Of a stretch of 64,000 nucleotides of DNA, positions 11,605 to 21,532 are shown in pieces. The notes under the pieces are model-generated. The model did not search any database, had not been told where the DNA came from, and saw only the letters and a list, made by a program, of their open reading frames with translations. Within the stretch, counting starts at the first letter, position 1. Each line of letters opens with the position of its first letter. Position numbers and translations under genes: made by a program. The DNA comes from Sipunculus nudus (lineage: Eukaryota; Annelida; Sipuncula; Golfingiida; Sipunculidae), in the NCBI GenBank assembly GCA_026874595.1, contig CM049309.1:73952426-74016425 (forward strand). The letters run 5' to 3'.

Positions 11605-12290
11605 ATACCGCCAAGATTTAGAATTACACTCTTTGGAAGTGGGCAACAGCTTAGTCACCTTACCTTGAGTGAAACAAATGGGGGTAGTACCTCGATAAAA
11701 GCGGTAGACAAAGTGCGTGATTTGGGTATGACCTTAGAAGAAACCATGAGTATGAGAGAACATTTAAATGCTGTATACATTTGTAGTAAAGGTTTTTATT
11801 AACTATATAGACTGAGACAGATTAGGAGATACAAAGACAATAACACTTTGTGTAAGTTAGTTCATGCGTTTGTGCATCACACTTGGATTATGGCGACTCG
11901 ATGTTTTTCAGTTTACCTGAAAAGCAAATAAGCAATTTGCAGCGATTACAACACCAGTGGCTCGTCTGTTAATGGCGGTGTCTAGAGACTCTACACTGGC
12001 TACCGATACGTGAGCGAATATATTTTAAAATTGATCATTTAGTGTATAAAAACAAATCAGAAATGTTACCTTCATACCTAAGTGAACTGATAAAGGAGTA
12101 CACCAGTAAAAGAACACTTGGGTCAAATTTTAGGGACCTGCTTTGCACTCCTTTAACAAACACCGAAACTTACGGTAAGCGTGCTTTGACGTATGCAGCA
12201 CTAACTGTTTGGAATGGACTGACCGACATTAAGACAGCTGGCTTTATTGCCATTTTAAAAAGAGGTTAAAACCTATTATTTTAGGCTAGT
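11605..12290 (+). pseudogene. CR1/L2-like LINE, 3' fragment of reverse transcriptase ORF
   Basis: Two open pieces (to 11802 and from 12042) together with intervening sequence in other frames resemble the region after the catalytic core in CR1/L2/Daphne-type ORF2. Pieces seen include ITLFGSGQQLSHL, SIKAVDKVRDLGMTL, and later LPSYLSELIKEY and YGKRALTYAALTVWNGL, followed by a basic end. The frame shifts between them and stop codons interrupt it. It is 5'-truncated, as usual for LINE insertions, and starts at the edge of duplicated block Y. No endonuclease or YADD region is present. Confidence 0.75.
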
Positions 12291-12559
12291 GTTTAGCTAA
12301 TTTTATATGCATTTTTTATTTGTCATTCTCTTCATATCCCCTGTGTGAATGTTTTTAAATGCTCTGTATCTGTAAAACCGCGTGCCGGGTATGCCTGTCG
12401 ACTTTATACACAAATCTCACAGACAGTAAAAATTAAGAAACGGCGCGAGACGCGAAACCCCTCACGTAATTTATTTATGACTCATCTGTTTTTTTTTTTC
12501 TTTCTTCTATTTACCAGGTGTATTAGGGACCCCTTTGTTACAAATGATAATGTGAAAAC

Positions 12560-12855
12560 ATTGTTTTATAACACAATGAAGTGTTATAACATTACCGGTT
12601 ATAACTTGTTTCACATTATGGGTTATGGGAAGTTTGTTACATTATCTGGTAGTTATATATTACGATATCGGTTCAGCAAATGTTGTTCATTATCGGTTTA
12701 TTTTGTTTTACCTATTGGTAAATATTTCATAATCTATTTTATCACATTATCGGTTAGCATACATTATCAGTTGATCTGATATTACGTTAAAAATCTGTGT
12801 AACATTATCAGTTAATTTGTTATTAGATTATCGGTCAATTTTACATTTTTAGAAG
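12560..12855. repeat. Degenerate repeat of an ACATTATCGGTTA motif
   Basis: Variants of CATTATCGGTTA recur irregularly about nine times between 12583 and 12840, spaced roughly 20-45 bp, separated by T-rich spacer. The array is too diverged for a clean unit length. A C13-14 run follows at 12898-12911. Confidence 0.6.
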
Positions 12856-12989
12856 ACTGTGACATTTGTAACAGCTCTACATCGGTGCCCCCTAAATCCC
12901 CCCCCCCCCCCGGTGGCCTATGTTTAGCAGACGTTTGATTTGATATAATCGTAAAATCAGGCTCACAAAAATATAATAAACATAATTAC

Positions 12990-13765
12990 AATAATGATGA
13001 CAGTGTCCCATTCCGGTTGACCTGCTGCTGCGCTACATCTTTTAACCATCAAATTGTAATAAGGAAGACAAATACACCACAGGCAAACTGTTATAGATCC
13101 AGGAATTCCGTAAGAAACAAGCAGAGACCTCACGCAGGGAAAACCAGAAACGGTGAAGTGTTTTGTAATAATATTCAGCTGTCATGTCGTAAATTTAAAA
13201 TGGCCGCCAAATCTCACACGGAGTCTTTCTTATATTAGCTGCAGAAGATAGGAAACGACGAATTATATAAGTCTGGTAGAGACAATGGAGCCGGACAAAG
13301 AACATGAGTGACCGCTGAGTATCATAACATCCTCCAAATAATAATTGTATCGGACAATCTAATGTCGTAAAAATGGCTGGATATCGTGAAACTGCATTAT
13401 CATGATAGGCAATTTTTTCCTTCCTATAACAGTTATACATACTTCTCACTGAATCTCCCCGGAACTGGAAAAATAACCATCGTTTTTTACGGCTCCCGTC
13501 CAGGCGGATGGCAAATTACATTATTCCTTTTGCGTCAGTAGATATTATCGCCGAAAAATGGGGCGCCTAAAGATAGGGCTCCGCGAGCTGATTTTAGTGG
13601 CAGTCCTAAGGTACACAGTCGTGTGGGAAAGACAGGGCTCCATCAGATTAAGGATGAGACTATTGTGTATTTAACAGCAGTCAAACGACTGTCTCAGTCA
13701 CAAAGACCACCACGGCAGCCCTCACAAGGCCCGCAAGGTCTGCCGACAACGCACTTCCCAGTGTA
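12990..13765 (+). repeat. Duplicated block X, copy 2
   Basis: Partner of 2285-3645 in the same orientation but missing most of its middle. The conserved edge motif CAGTCAAACGACTGTCTCAG lies at about 13678-13697 and is itself partly palindromic (CAGTC-AAAC-GACTG). Confidence 0.6.
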
Positions 13766-14320
13766 ATGAGTCATTCCAGTGGAAAGAAATTAATGTGGTC
13801 CAGTCATGGGGCGACTCGTGTATGTGTGTTTCTCTCTTCTTTATCTTGTGAATGGCGGGTAAAGAATTTTAGATGAGATAGAGAAAGGTGACAGTTTTTT
13901 TCCGGAGTCCAAGTAATTATAATGTATAATAATGCACTAAATCAAATTGAAAAATCATTTTAAAGGAAAATATAAAATTAAATCTTAAAACCAAAAGAAA
14001 CAACATGAATCATTCAAGTTTCGTTACCGATCAACAACATGATTAATTAATTCTTACTGGAAGACAACGGCAGTCTTGATGCAAGGGGAGGGAAGGCATG
14101 TGTGATGATCAGGGGGAGAAAATGACGACAATGAGGTTAGGGCAGGTGGGATGATGATGAGACAGGTATAGTTAGGTGAGGAAACCGGAAGGAAACGGAA
14201 GATGCGATGATGTATAGGAAGAGAGAGCAGGTGTAATGATCATATGAGGACAGGTCTGATGATTGTAATGAGGGGTCATGCAGTTGTTTTTTATATTAGG
14301 AGGAAGGAGGAGGAGAAAGT
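13766..14320. other. Unannotated spacer, becoming purine-rich
   Basis: No gene or RNA is seen. From about 14090 the plus strand becomes purine-rich with irregular GATGAT and AGGCAGGTG motifs that grade into the minisatellite that follows. Confidence 0.5.
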
Positions 14321-14650
14321 AGGTGTGATAATGATAAAAAGGCAGGTGTGATGAAGAGGGGGATAAAGCAGGTGGTGTGATGAGGAGAAGAAGGCAGGTG
14401 TGATAATTAGGAGAAGGCAGATGTGGTGATGGGGAGAAGGCAGATGTGGTGATGGGGAGAAGGCAGATGTGATGATAAAGGGGAGAAAGCAGGTGTTGTG
14501 ATTAGGAGGTGAAAGCAGATGTGTTGAAAAGGGGAAGGTGTTGTGATTAAGAAAAGGCAGGTTTGGTTATTAGGAGGAGGCAGGTGTGGTGATGAGGAGA
14601 AGAAAGCAAGTGTGGTGATGAGGAGAAGCAGGAGAAGGAACACAACCCAG
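14320..14650. repeat. Purine-rich minisatellite, unit about 22-24 bp
   Basis: Units of the type GGAGAAGGCAGATGTGGTGATG repeat about a dozen times with substitutions and small indels. The best-conserved units lie at 14405-14490. Translation of the minus strand gives a Ser/Pro/Leu/Thr-rich repeat that I regard as an artefact of the array. Confidence 0.85.
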
Positions 14651-14854
14651 TGTGATTATGATGAAGAAGAACCTCGGAAGTGATGCTGCTGATATTTACA
14701 GGTGATTTAAAGTGGGTTATCGTGTCTATCACCGAGAGGACAGTGATAATGATTACAGATAAGAAGTATAAAGAGCCAATATCCGATTATCGCCCCATGG
14801 CCCCGGTCTTCTTGCTCCCCTTTTACAGTACACTGTATTGTGGAAGGTCTTTAA

Positions 14855-15180
14855 CCTTCTTACTTCTGGATGTATATACTGAGCAGGGTATTACATTATT
14901 TCATTCTATAAAGAGATTTTTTAAACATGCGACAAACCGCTCTCGTTGGTCTGATTACACCGGTTCTGGCACAGGGCCACGAATCAGACAAACGAGAGCG
15001 GGTTTCTTATGTTTAAAATTAGGAGCAGGGTGCACAATGCAAAACCAGGTTACCATTGGTCTGATCACAATTCTTTGCTCTGTGTCAACCCTGTTGTGGA
15101 ATCCAGAGAACCTTCTGAAACAAATCGCGGTTAAAACCAAGGAGACCTTGGAAGACTGCAGGATGCGGAGCGTGCCCTCC
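14855..15180 (+). repeat. Duplicated block Z, copy 2, with palindromic core
   Basis: Homologous to 6410-6685. It contains a strong inverted repeat: left arm 14934-14956 (AAACCGCTCTCGTTGGTCTG and on) and right arm 14982-15005, separated by a 25-nt loop. The arms differ at only a few bases. A second GGTCTGAT motif lies at 15057. The flanking AGAGAACCTT and GACTGCAG match copy 1. Confidence 0.65.
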
Positions 15181-15750
15181 CCTCCAATGTATAACATACT
15201 GAGCAAGGTCCGGAAGCAACTTTCCACACAATGTACGTATAAACTACATTGCGTATAGCATCCTCTGATTGTTTCATATTGTATAGAGAACTTAAGGGCC
15301 CGCAACCCTCTAAGATTAAGATGTCAGTTTAAACATACCTAGTTAAACAGGATTACAAAAAAAGGCTAGTGGCTAATATGAATGTTCTCCTGTTCATACA
15401 ACAAAGTAAAAAATGTTAAAAAAATCATTATAACAGACATGTGATATGATACATACATACCAAATTCAACAATTAAAGAACAATTTAAGTTATCAGAGCA
15501 TCTCTAAACGTACAAACTCACAATCTTATGAATTGTACTTCTTGAACCTGCCTGCTTCCCTCTCATTGTATTTTGTAATGTGCGTGGATAATGGTACCTG
15601 TCTTTAAATTAATGTTTACATGTATAACATGTATTTGTACATTTTAGTTCTTTAAGATAAGACGTCTCAGTTGTGCATTATTTACTAGCGATATACCTTC
15701 AAATCCGACATACGACTTCTTTAGGGTTTTAGTCTGTTTGGCAAATGGCA
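15181..15750. other. AT-rich spacer
   Basis: No domain-bearing open frame, RNA or repeat is recognised. An overlapping pair of open frames on opposite strands (about 14680-15305) spans block Z and is not conserved between its copies, so I do not call a gene. Confidence 0.45.
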
Positions 15751-15754
15751 GCCT

Positions 15755-15810
15755 CCCCCCCCCCCCCCCCCCCCAGTAGCAGTTTAATATTTCATTTGGG
15801 GGGGGGGGGG
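15755..15810. repeat. C20 run facing a G13 run
   Basis: A run of 20 C (15755-15774) is followed 23 bp later by a run of 13 G (15798-15810). The two can pair as a hairpin and either strand can form quadruplex-type structures. Run lengths are prone to sequencing error. Confidence 0.9.
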
Positions 15811-15853
15811 CAAGGTCAGGGTTTGATTAGGGCACGGAAATACACTTAAGAAA

Positions 15854-15901
15854 TACCTTAAGACTGCCCCTTTGCACCTACAATGGGGCAGTCTTAAGGT
15901 A
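15854..15901. other. Perfect 17-bp inverted repeat (hairpin)
   Basis: TACCTTAAGACTGCCCC at 15854-15870 is repeated exactly in inverse at 15885-15901, with a 14-nt loop. There is no T-run at the 3' side, so it is not a simple pol III terminator. It could be a foldback element, a small-RNA precursor-like hairpin or a cruciform. No homologous copy is visible in the window. Confidence 0.85.
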
Positions 15902-18150
15902 GGAATCTATCCGTGGAGAGAGTCTGTCAGCCGCTCGAGGTGCTATTTAAAATTTGATTTTCTTGGCATCACTGACGTTCTTTGTTGACGTCATTATAGA
16001 CTCAATGTCCCAATGTCCCAAAAACGGGCTATCCAGGAGTTTGTTGACCGGCTCTGCTAACAATAGCACGGAGTCGATTCTGTCGCTAAGGACGACGGCT
16101 ATTATCTGCCGAGTCTGGCAGGCTCTAATGCTATCAGTGTGTAGTCACTCATTGACGATTCCTGGCTCAAGTCGCCGGGCTAAAATTTGGTCTTGGAGCT
16201 GTTCTCAAGACTTTGCTTACCTTGTCGTTGTGGCTATTGCCAAGATGTAGACCGGCCAATTTTGCCTATTAGAGGGTCATTCAATAACGCCGTCCTGTTC
16301 AGGTTGCCGGCATACACTGGTCAATCTGGTCATGCAATCTGGTCGTAATGTATGTCGTCTAATTGGAGTCACTGGGTGAAGACTCCATCCTCATATCTTT
16401 TGTTAAAACCATTGAACATTCCAACCACGGTCGTGTCAGAACTGAAGTCCGTGTGTATCGTCTGTGCATCGTCACTGAGTGCGAACTTCATGCTCAGGTC
16501 ACCTTCTGAGACTGGCCCCACCTTACGGCTGTATTCGGACTCGTCAGTGGTGTCGGTGGTAAAATAAAGGGAACATAAACTGTTCATGTTTGTTACACCA
16601 TTAAAGATGTGAACGATCAGGTTCTTCTAAAAGTCAAACCAACTGGCTGAAACACTCACTTACGTACACTCCAAAAATGAATAAGACATATGTTAAAAAA
16701 AAACAAATCAATATATTACAAAAAGAAGACATTTTCTGGAGAGGCGCTCCATATGTACAAGCACTGATGATTACTAACGTCCGATAATCAACACAGAAAT
16801 AAGCACCAAGTCCGTCAGATAAACTCAACAGAGCAGTCCCTTTGTTTAAACTTCTCCTGATCACGTGACATCGGAATGTTGCACTGGTCGTCTCTCTGCT
16901 CTCTCGCCCTGTGTACATAGTACAGTCAGTCCACTCACATGGAGCCCCGAACACCAACAGTCCTTCGCTGGAGTAAACTCGTTTACCTCTCGAGGAACAG
17001 GTCACGCAACACGCACAGACTATTCTATCTGTACTTAGACTCAATTTCTTTCACAGCTGATGTCTCTTGGAAACATCCAGTTCTAGGTAGCAGGATGTGC
17101 TTCAACACAGCGATATCCAGAACCTCTACAGTTACGCGTTTAAATAAAGTTTTCGGTCTGTTCCTTGAAGCGCTCATAACAGGTATAATGGCCAGATTAC
17201 CAGTCCGTCGTTAATATGTGATACTCGCTTTGAAGTCCGTTACTGAGAAATCACCTTGACCTTCCTCAGACATCGACTATCTACCCTTATATACATCAAA
17301 TCTCAGCTGTCTAGACTATTGATGCACGCAGACATGCCAATGGACTGCAGGTATCGCCGGGCTATACCATCCAGGCACGCTGATCGGGCAAATGTGTCGA
17401 ACATCCCCTTCATCACGACTTATATTTGCTTGCTGACGTCACAAGTCTTGACCGTCCTCTGGCCAATCAACACTCCCTATTATGTCGACCGTCAATAACA
17501 ACATGAATTCTAATATGGACTCGCCTCCAGAGATAAAACCTTGAGAAAACTAAACTAAACATGTGTTAGTCCTTTGAAATCTACAAAAAAAACAATCGTT
17601 ACTATAGAGACCGCCTAACAGAGACGACTCCGACGGAATTAAACTGTACTGGAAATAACATCAAACGAGACACGTGTGTTCTCTAACCAAATTTCTCACG
17701 CTAATATCTAAATTTGATACTCAATATTAATGTACAATAAATGATCAAAATATTCATCCGATTATACCCCACTAGAACATGCAATACAATAACTAGGTCA
17801 CAGTTCTCTGGTGACATAGATTGGTCGGCGTCGGGGACGTATAGTCTTCATTATTTTGAAGTCCTCGGTAAAATGATATCCATCTGTTTGGAGTCACCGA
17901 GATAATACTCTGTCCTCATGCCCCAGGTTACAACCTTGAAGCCTGGCTAAACGCACCATCCAATGTGGTGTGAGCAGTTATGTTCATCACTGTCGATTAT
18001 CTGATTTGACTGAGAGACAACCTCTTTTTCGCGATTCCGGCTAATGTGGTTATCGCGCCACCTGTAATCATCACACTTTGAAACATTGTTGCAATTCATT
18101 CCTACAAACGAATATACTGGCTCTGGTAATAAAAAAGGCAGCGACAGGTA
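15902..18150. other. Low-copy, GC-richer stretch with possible minus-strand exons
   Basis: Composition is more balanced than in neighbours. Minus-strand open frames at 16369-16587 (72 codons, Ser/Thr/Asp-rich) and 16634-17044 (136 codons, ending in a hydrophobic stretch) and a 60-codon frame near 15970-16150 have no motif I recognise. If a host gene exists here it would run leftward from the candidate promoter at 18.2 kb. I could not settle splice sites, so no gene is called. Confidence 0.35.
15986..15993. promoter_or_regulatory. CRE-like palindrome TGACGTCA
   Basis: Exact full-length CRE/ATF half-site palindrome. Further exact copies lie at 17434-17441, 18174-18181, 19454-19461 and 19472-19479, making five within 3.5 kb. 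Two isolated copies lie elsewhere (11469-11476 and 37197-37204). Binding is not shown. Confidence 0.4.
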
Positions 18151-18169
18151 ATGCTTGCAAAATTGACGT

Positions 18170-18260
18170 CATCACACCGTGCGTAAAGGAAAACGACACG
18201 AGGCGCATGCGCGTATCATAAGTCTTCCTCCCTATAGTTGCTTTGTGACCGCCATTGTTT
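18170..18260 (-). promoter_or_regulatory. Candidate promoter with CRE, NRF-1-like and YY1-like sites
   Basis: Within 90 bp there is a CRE (18174-18181), GGCGCATGCGCGT at 18202-18214, which fits the NRF-1 consensus, and GACCGCCATTGTT at 18247-18259, which on the minus strand fits a YY1-type GATGGCGG/AATGGCGG core. This combination is common at TATA-less metazoan promoters. Orientation of the YY1-like site favours leftward transcription. No transcript evidence is available. Confidence 0.35.
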
Positions 18261-19860
18261 CTGCCTTAGGGAGACTGGCTTTATCTGATGAATGACGACT
18301 CATATTCACATATTCACGGGGAATTTTATGCCCCGTTAACACCACATCAGAAATAATGAAGTAACATTAGATAACAAAAATCAGTATGGCCAGATATAAA
18401 TCATTTGTACGAGTTTGTATATTTAAATAGCCAAGGTAAGGACATAACAATGAGCCTATGTAAGCCCTAAAGGCCTACACCATCACAGATAGGCCTTTAT
18501 ACTTAATAAGGGCGTACAGTAAATATTATTTATGATCTTGGCGGAAAGTCAGGCCCAGGCCCTCATCTACATAATAACACAATACCGCTGTATGTATTTC
18601 TAAAAATTACATTTTAAAACATCTGTAAAATAAAATGGAAGTAAAGTATGCCTGGGTGATAAAAATAGTTTTTTAGACTATAGACCTATGTCTTTTTCAA
18701 TGATCTATAAACACGCGATAGTAATGACATCTGAAAATGCGGTAATTGATCGACTAAATAAGCCGATGTTGGTTACACAACTGAAATCATGCACGTAACA
18801 TCCTTTACCTTTGCTGTAATCATTAACATCACAATGATAAGTCTACACTGCATGGTTACCAGTGAAAGAACGGCTGGAATATAACATTTTTTATTGGTCT
18901 TCAAATCACTATATGACCTCGCCCTTGGTTATTTCCAAAATATGCTTGAGATATATACTATCGCGATTTTGCGATCTGTCCACAGTGGTAGAGGCTAATG
19001 TAATATGGGGATAGCGCTTTTAGTCACAGTCCACCTGTAATATAGATTACATTTGAAATCTCCAATAAATCTTAATGTTTTTAAGAAGATGCTATACACT
19101 TTCATTTTTAAGAGAGCTGTCATGGACTGTAATATGTGCCATAGCATGACTTGTGTAGTCATTTGAAAGTCTTAAATGTATTATCGACATATTTAACTTG
19201 CGCGAAGCGAAGGTTATAGTTATCCCTCGATTCTGCATGTGTCTTTGATTCTCATGATATCTGGAGACGGAATCATTAATTTAAAATTTATCATATATAG
19301 GTTGATATTGTAAATTTTTTCAAGAAGTCCAATTTTGGTGTATATCCCAGAGTTATTAACCCTGGGACGAGTGTGTAATGTTTGTTATAGCACATGTGTT
19401 TACATTATAGGAGGTATCATGTGATGATATTGACATCTTTGGAAGGCGAGTCATGACGTCAAAGGGGACAATGACGTCACTCCACGTGCGTTTCTTTGAA
19501 AGTTGTCAGTAAACCAACATACATCTTGGGGGGGGGGGGGGGCGTGTTGTTGATCATTACGTGTATAATCAAGGAGGGTTCGCATGGTCGTTGTTCGATA
19601 TCCTTATAGTCAAGGACAGCAAAATCACGGTGTCCAGAATGTTTTTCAAAATATTTTCTGTAAGAAACGTTCCCAGAAATAACACGTACAGGTTTAATTA
19701 TATAACATTCCAATCCACCAACTTTGAACACTATCTTCCACGCAGGGTTTGCGTCCCCATATGGGACGCTTTTTTTAATTTAGGAATGTTTCAGTTTAAA
19801 AGTTATAAATTTATAGTTATATACGCGTGCATGTATTTACTGGCACACTTTTAATATGGC
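18261..19860. other. Low-copy spacer with a CRE pair
   Basis: No coding domain is recognised. Two CRE palindromes 18 bp apart (19454 and 19472) are followed by CCACGTG, and a G15 run lies at 19528-19542. An open frame at 19561-19854 has no recognised domain and leads into the retroposon tail below. Confidence 0.45.
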
Positions 19861-19955
19861 TTTTAAATGTTTTACCTGCTTCATTGTAAAGCGCCATGAG
19901 CAATGGTTTTTTTTTGGTATGGCGCTATATAAATTTACATTATTATAATTATCAG
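19861..19955 (+). mobile_element. LINE/retroposon 3' tail (GTAAAGCGCC...GGCGCTATATAAAT)
   Basis: TTGTAAAGCGCCATGAGCAA followed by TATGGCGCTATATAAATTTA and an AT-rich end is the typical 3' terminal signature of many invertebrate CR1/L2/Rex-type elements and their derived SINEs. The upstream body is not recognisable, so this is a short 5'-truncated insertion. Confidence 0.6.
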
Positions 19956-20044
19956 GTTTTTTTTCAAATAAATATAGGTTTTAATAATAGCCCAGCATTA
20001 CCCGTGATACCTTTTTTAATTATATATGGTGCACGGACTGATTG

Positions 20045-20298
20045 CCCCCCCCCCCCCCAGCTCAATCACACAGCCAGACGCTTAGACAAACTTACAGTAT
20101 ATAAACTCTACGAGTATATTTAAAGGTTGGCCTAAGGGTATCATTGTTAGAGGAGACGACTAATAAAACATCAAAAGCATCCATTGGACTAGAAATATTG
20201 GTTCAATTTTTATTTTTAACGTTGGTTATGGCTAAATGGATATTCATGTTGAGATCATTGGATCATTCACGATGCTGACGCCCCCCCCCCCCCCCCCC
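20045..20298. repeat. Two poly-C runs
   Basis: C14 at 20045-20058 and C18 at 20281-20298, with a T-run shortly after the second. Non-coding. Lengths may be inaccurate. Confidence 0.9.
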
Positions 20299-20574
20299 GC
20301 AAGTGTTTTTTTTTTTTTCATCTGTACCTTTGTGAATTTTAAATGATAGCATACAGGGAATAGACCATACACAATGTTTCATATCTCTGCTGTTATATTA
20401 TAGCAAGATAGTAACGATTTTACATTGATCTGAGCCTAAAACAAATGTTTCTAGTTATTATTCTTTACGAAATGTGAAAACATTGCGAGTGATACGTAAT
20501 GTATACATAACATTCGCGATAAATCATTTACACCTCTTTGGCCACAAAACAGAGTCGTTATACATGCATTAATC

Positions 20575-20640
20575 GATTGATTGATCTTTATTTCCGCCAT
20601 GCTTAAGAGCTTAGCCAAGCATTACAATATATGCAAGTTA
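20575..20640 (-). mobile_element. Possible retroposon 3' tail
   Basis: On the minus strand the segment reads GCTTGGCTAAGCTCTTAAGC, then ATGGCGGAAATAAAGATCAA and TCAATCGATT. It has an AATAAA signal and short (ATCA)n-type tail, as in 3' ends of LINE or SINE insertions. It may be the distal end of the adjacent minus-strand LINE or a separate insertion. Confidence 0.35.
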
Positions 20641-21532
20641 AATTAGAAGACAAATTACATTATAACAAAATCAAGATTTTAACAACATCAGTACTCATCC
20701 TGATAAGTGAAAAGTAGAATTTTAAGAAATACAGAATATACAAATTCGAATAACATAAGCAAACAGTTTGCATATGGCAAAGAAGAATTCAAGGAGCTCA
20801 ATTTCGGGTGGATTACATTATTTAAAAACCGTGTCTGAATCTAGAGAAACAAAAACTTCATCCCATAACACTCTTAAAAAAGGGCACAATACACAATACA
20901 TTTTTCCCACATATATCACAAACCACATTTTATAGGAGATCTGGAATAAATAATAAATTATTGAGAAATACTAACGATTTCCTATGACACAGATTATTGT
21001 TGATAACTTTATAGAGATATTTTTTTTAGCTCGGGCTGTACCCTAATAAATCTTAAACTATAATCCTTTATGTTCATCAAAGAAATCCACAAAGCCAATT
21101 CATGTGCATATACAGTCTTAACTATAAACGCCGTTACTCCAGCTTAGTCGGAAACTGACCACCATGGATGAATGAATCTAGATATGAATAGAGACTTTGT
21201 TTAGTACGGAGACTATAATAGGTATAAAACCAGAACATTAACTGTTGATTAATAATTTCGAGTCATAAAGTTTCAAACAAAATATGTGTTTGGTAATAAT
21301 ATCTGGGCTAATTGCAATAAGCTTGTGAAGAAAGAAGATTTTTTTTATTGAATACATATACATACATTTACACAAACATGGATATACAAAGACAGAATTA
21401 CACATATACCTAAACACATTCTGATTATGTGTGAACCAAGTAAACTTATACATGTGAAAATTGCCCTAACATACCGGAGTTACTGTTAGGTACCACTAAG
21501 CTAAAAAAATAAAATATCCTAAACAATGTATC

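Noticed and set aside
12345-12779. 144-codon plus-strand frame
   Set aside because: It covers a LINE 3' flank and the ATTATCGGTTA array. It is hydrophobic and low-complexity with no domain.
14407-14732. Ser/Pro/Thr-rich minus-strand frames
   Set aside because: They are read through the purine-rich minisatellite and change frame between units. No start context or splice signals support a mucin-like gene.
14680-15305. Long overlapping frames of 192 and 116 codons on opposite strands
   Set aside because: They span duplicated block Z, whose other copy does not keep either frame, and have no recognisable domain.
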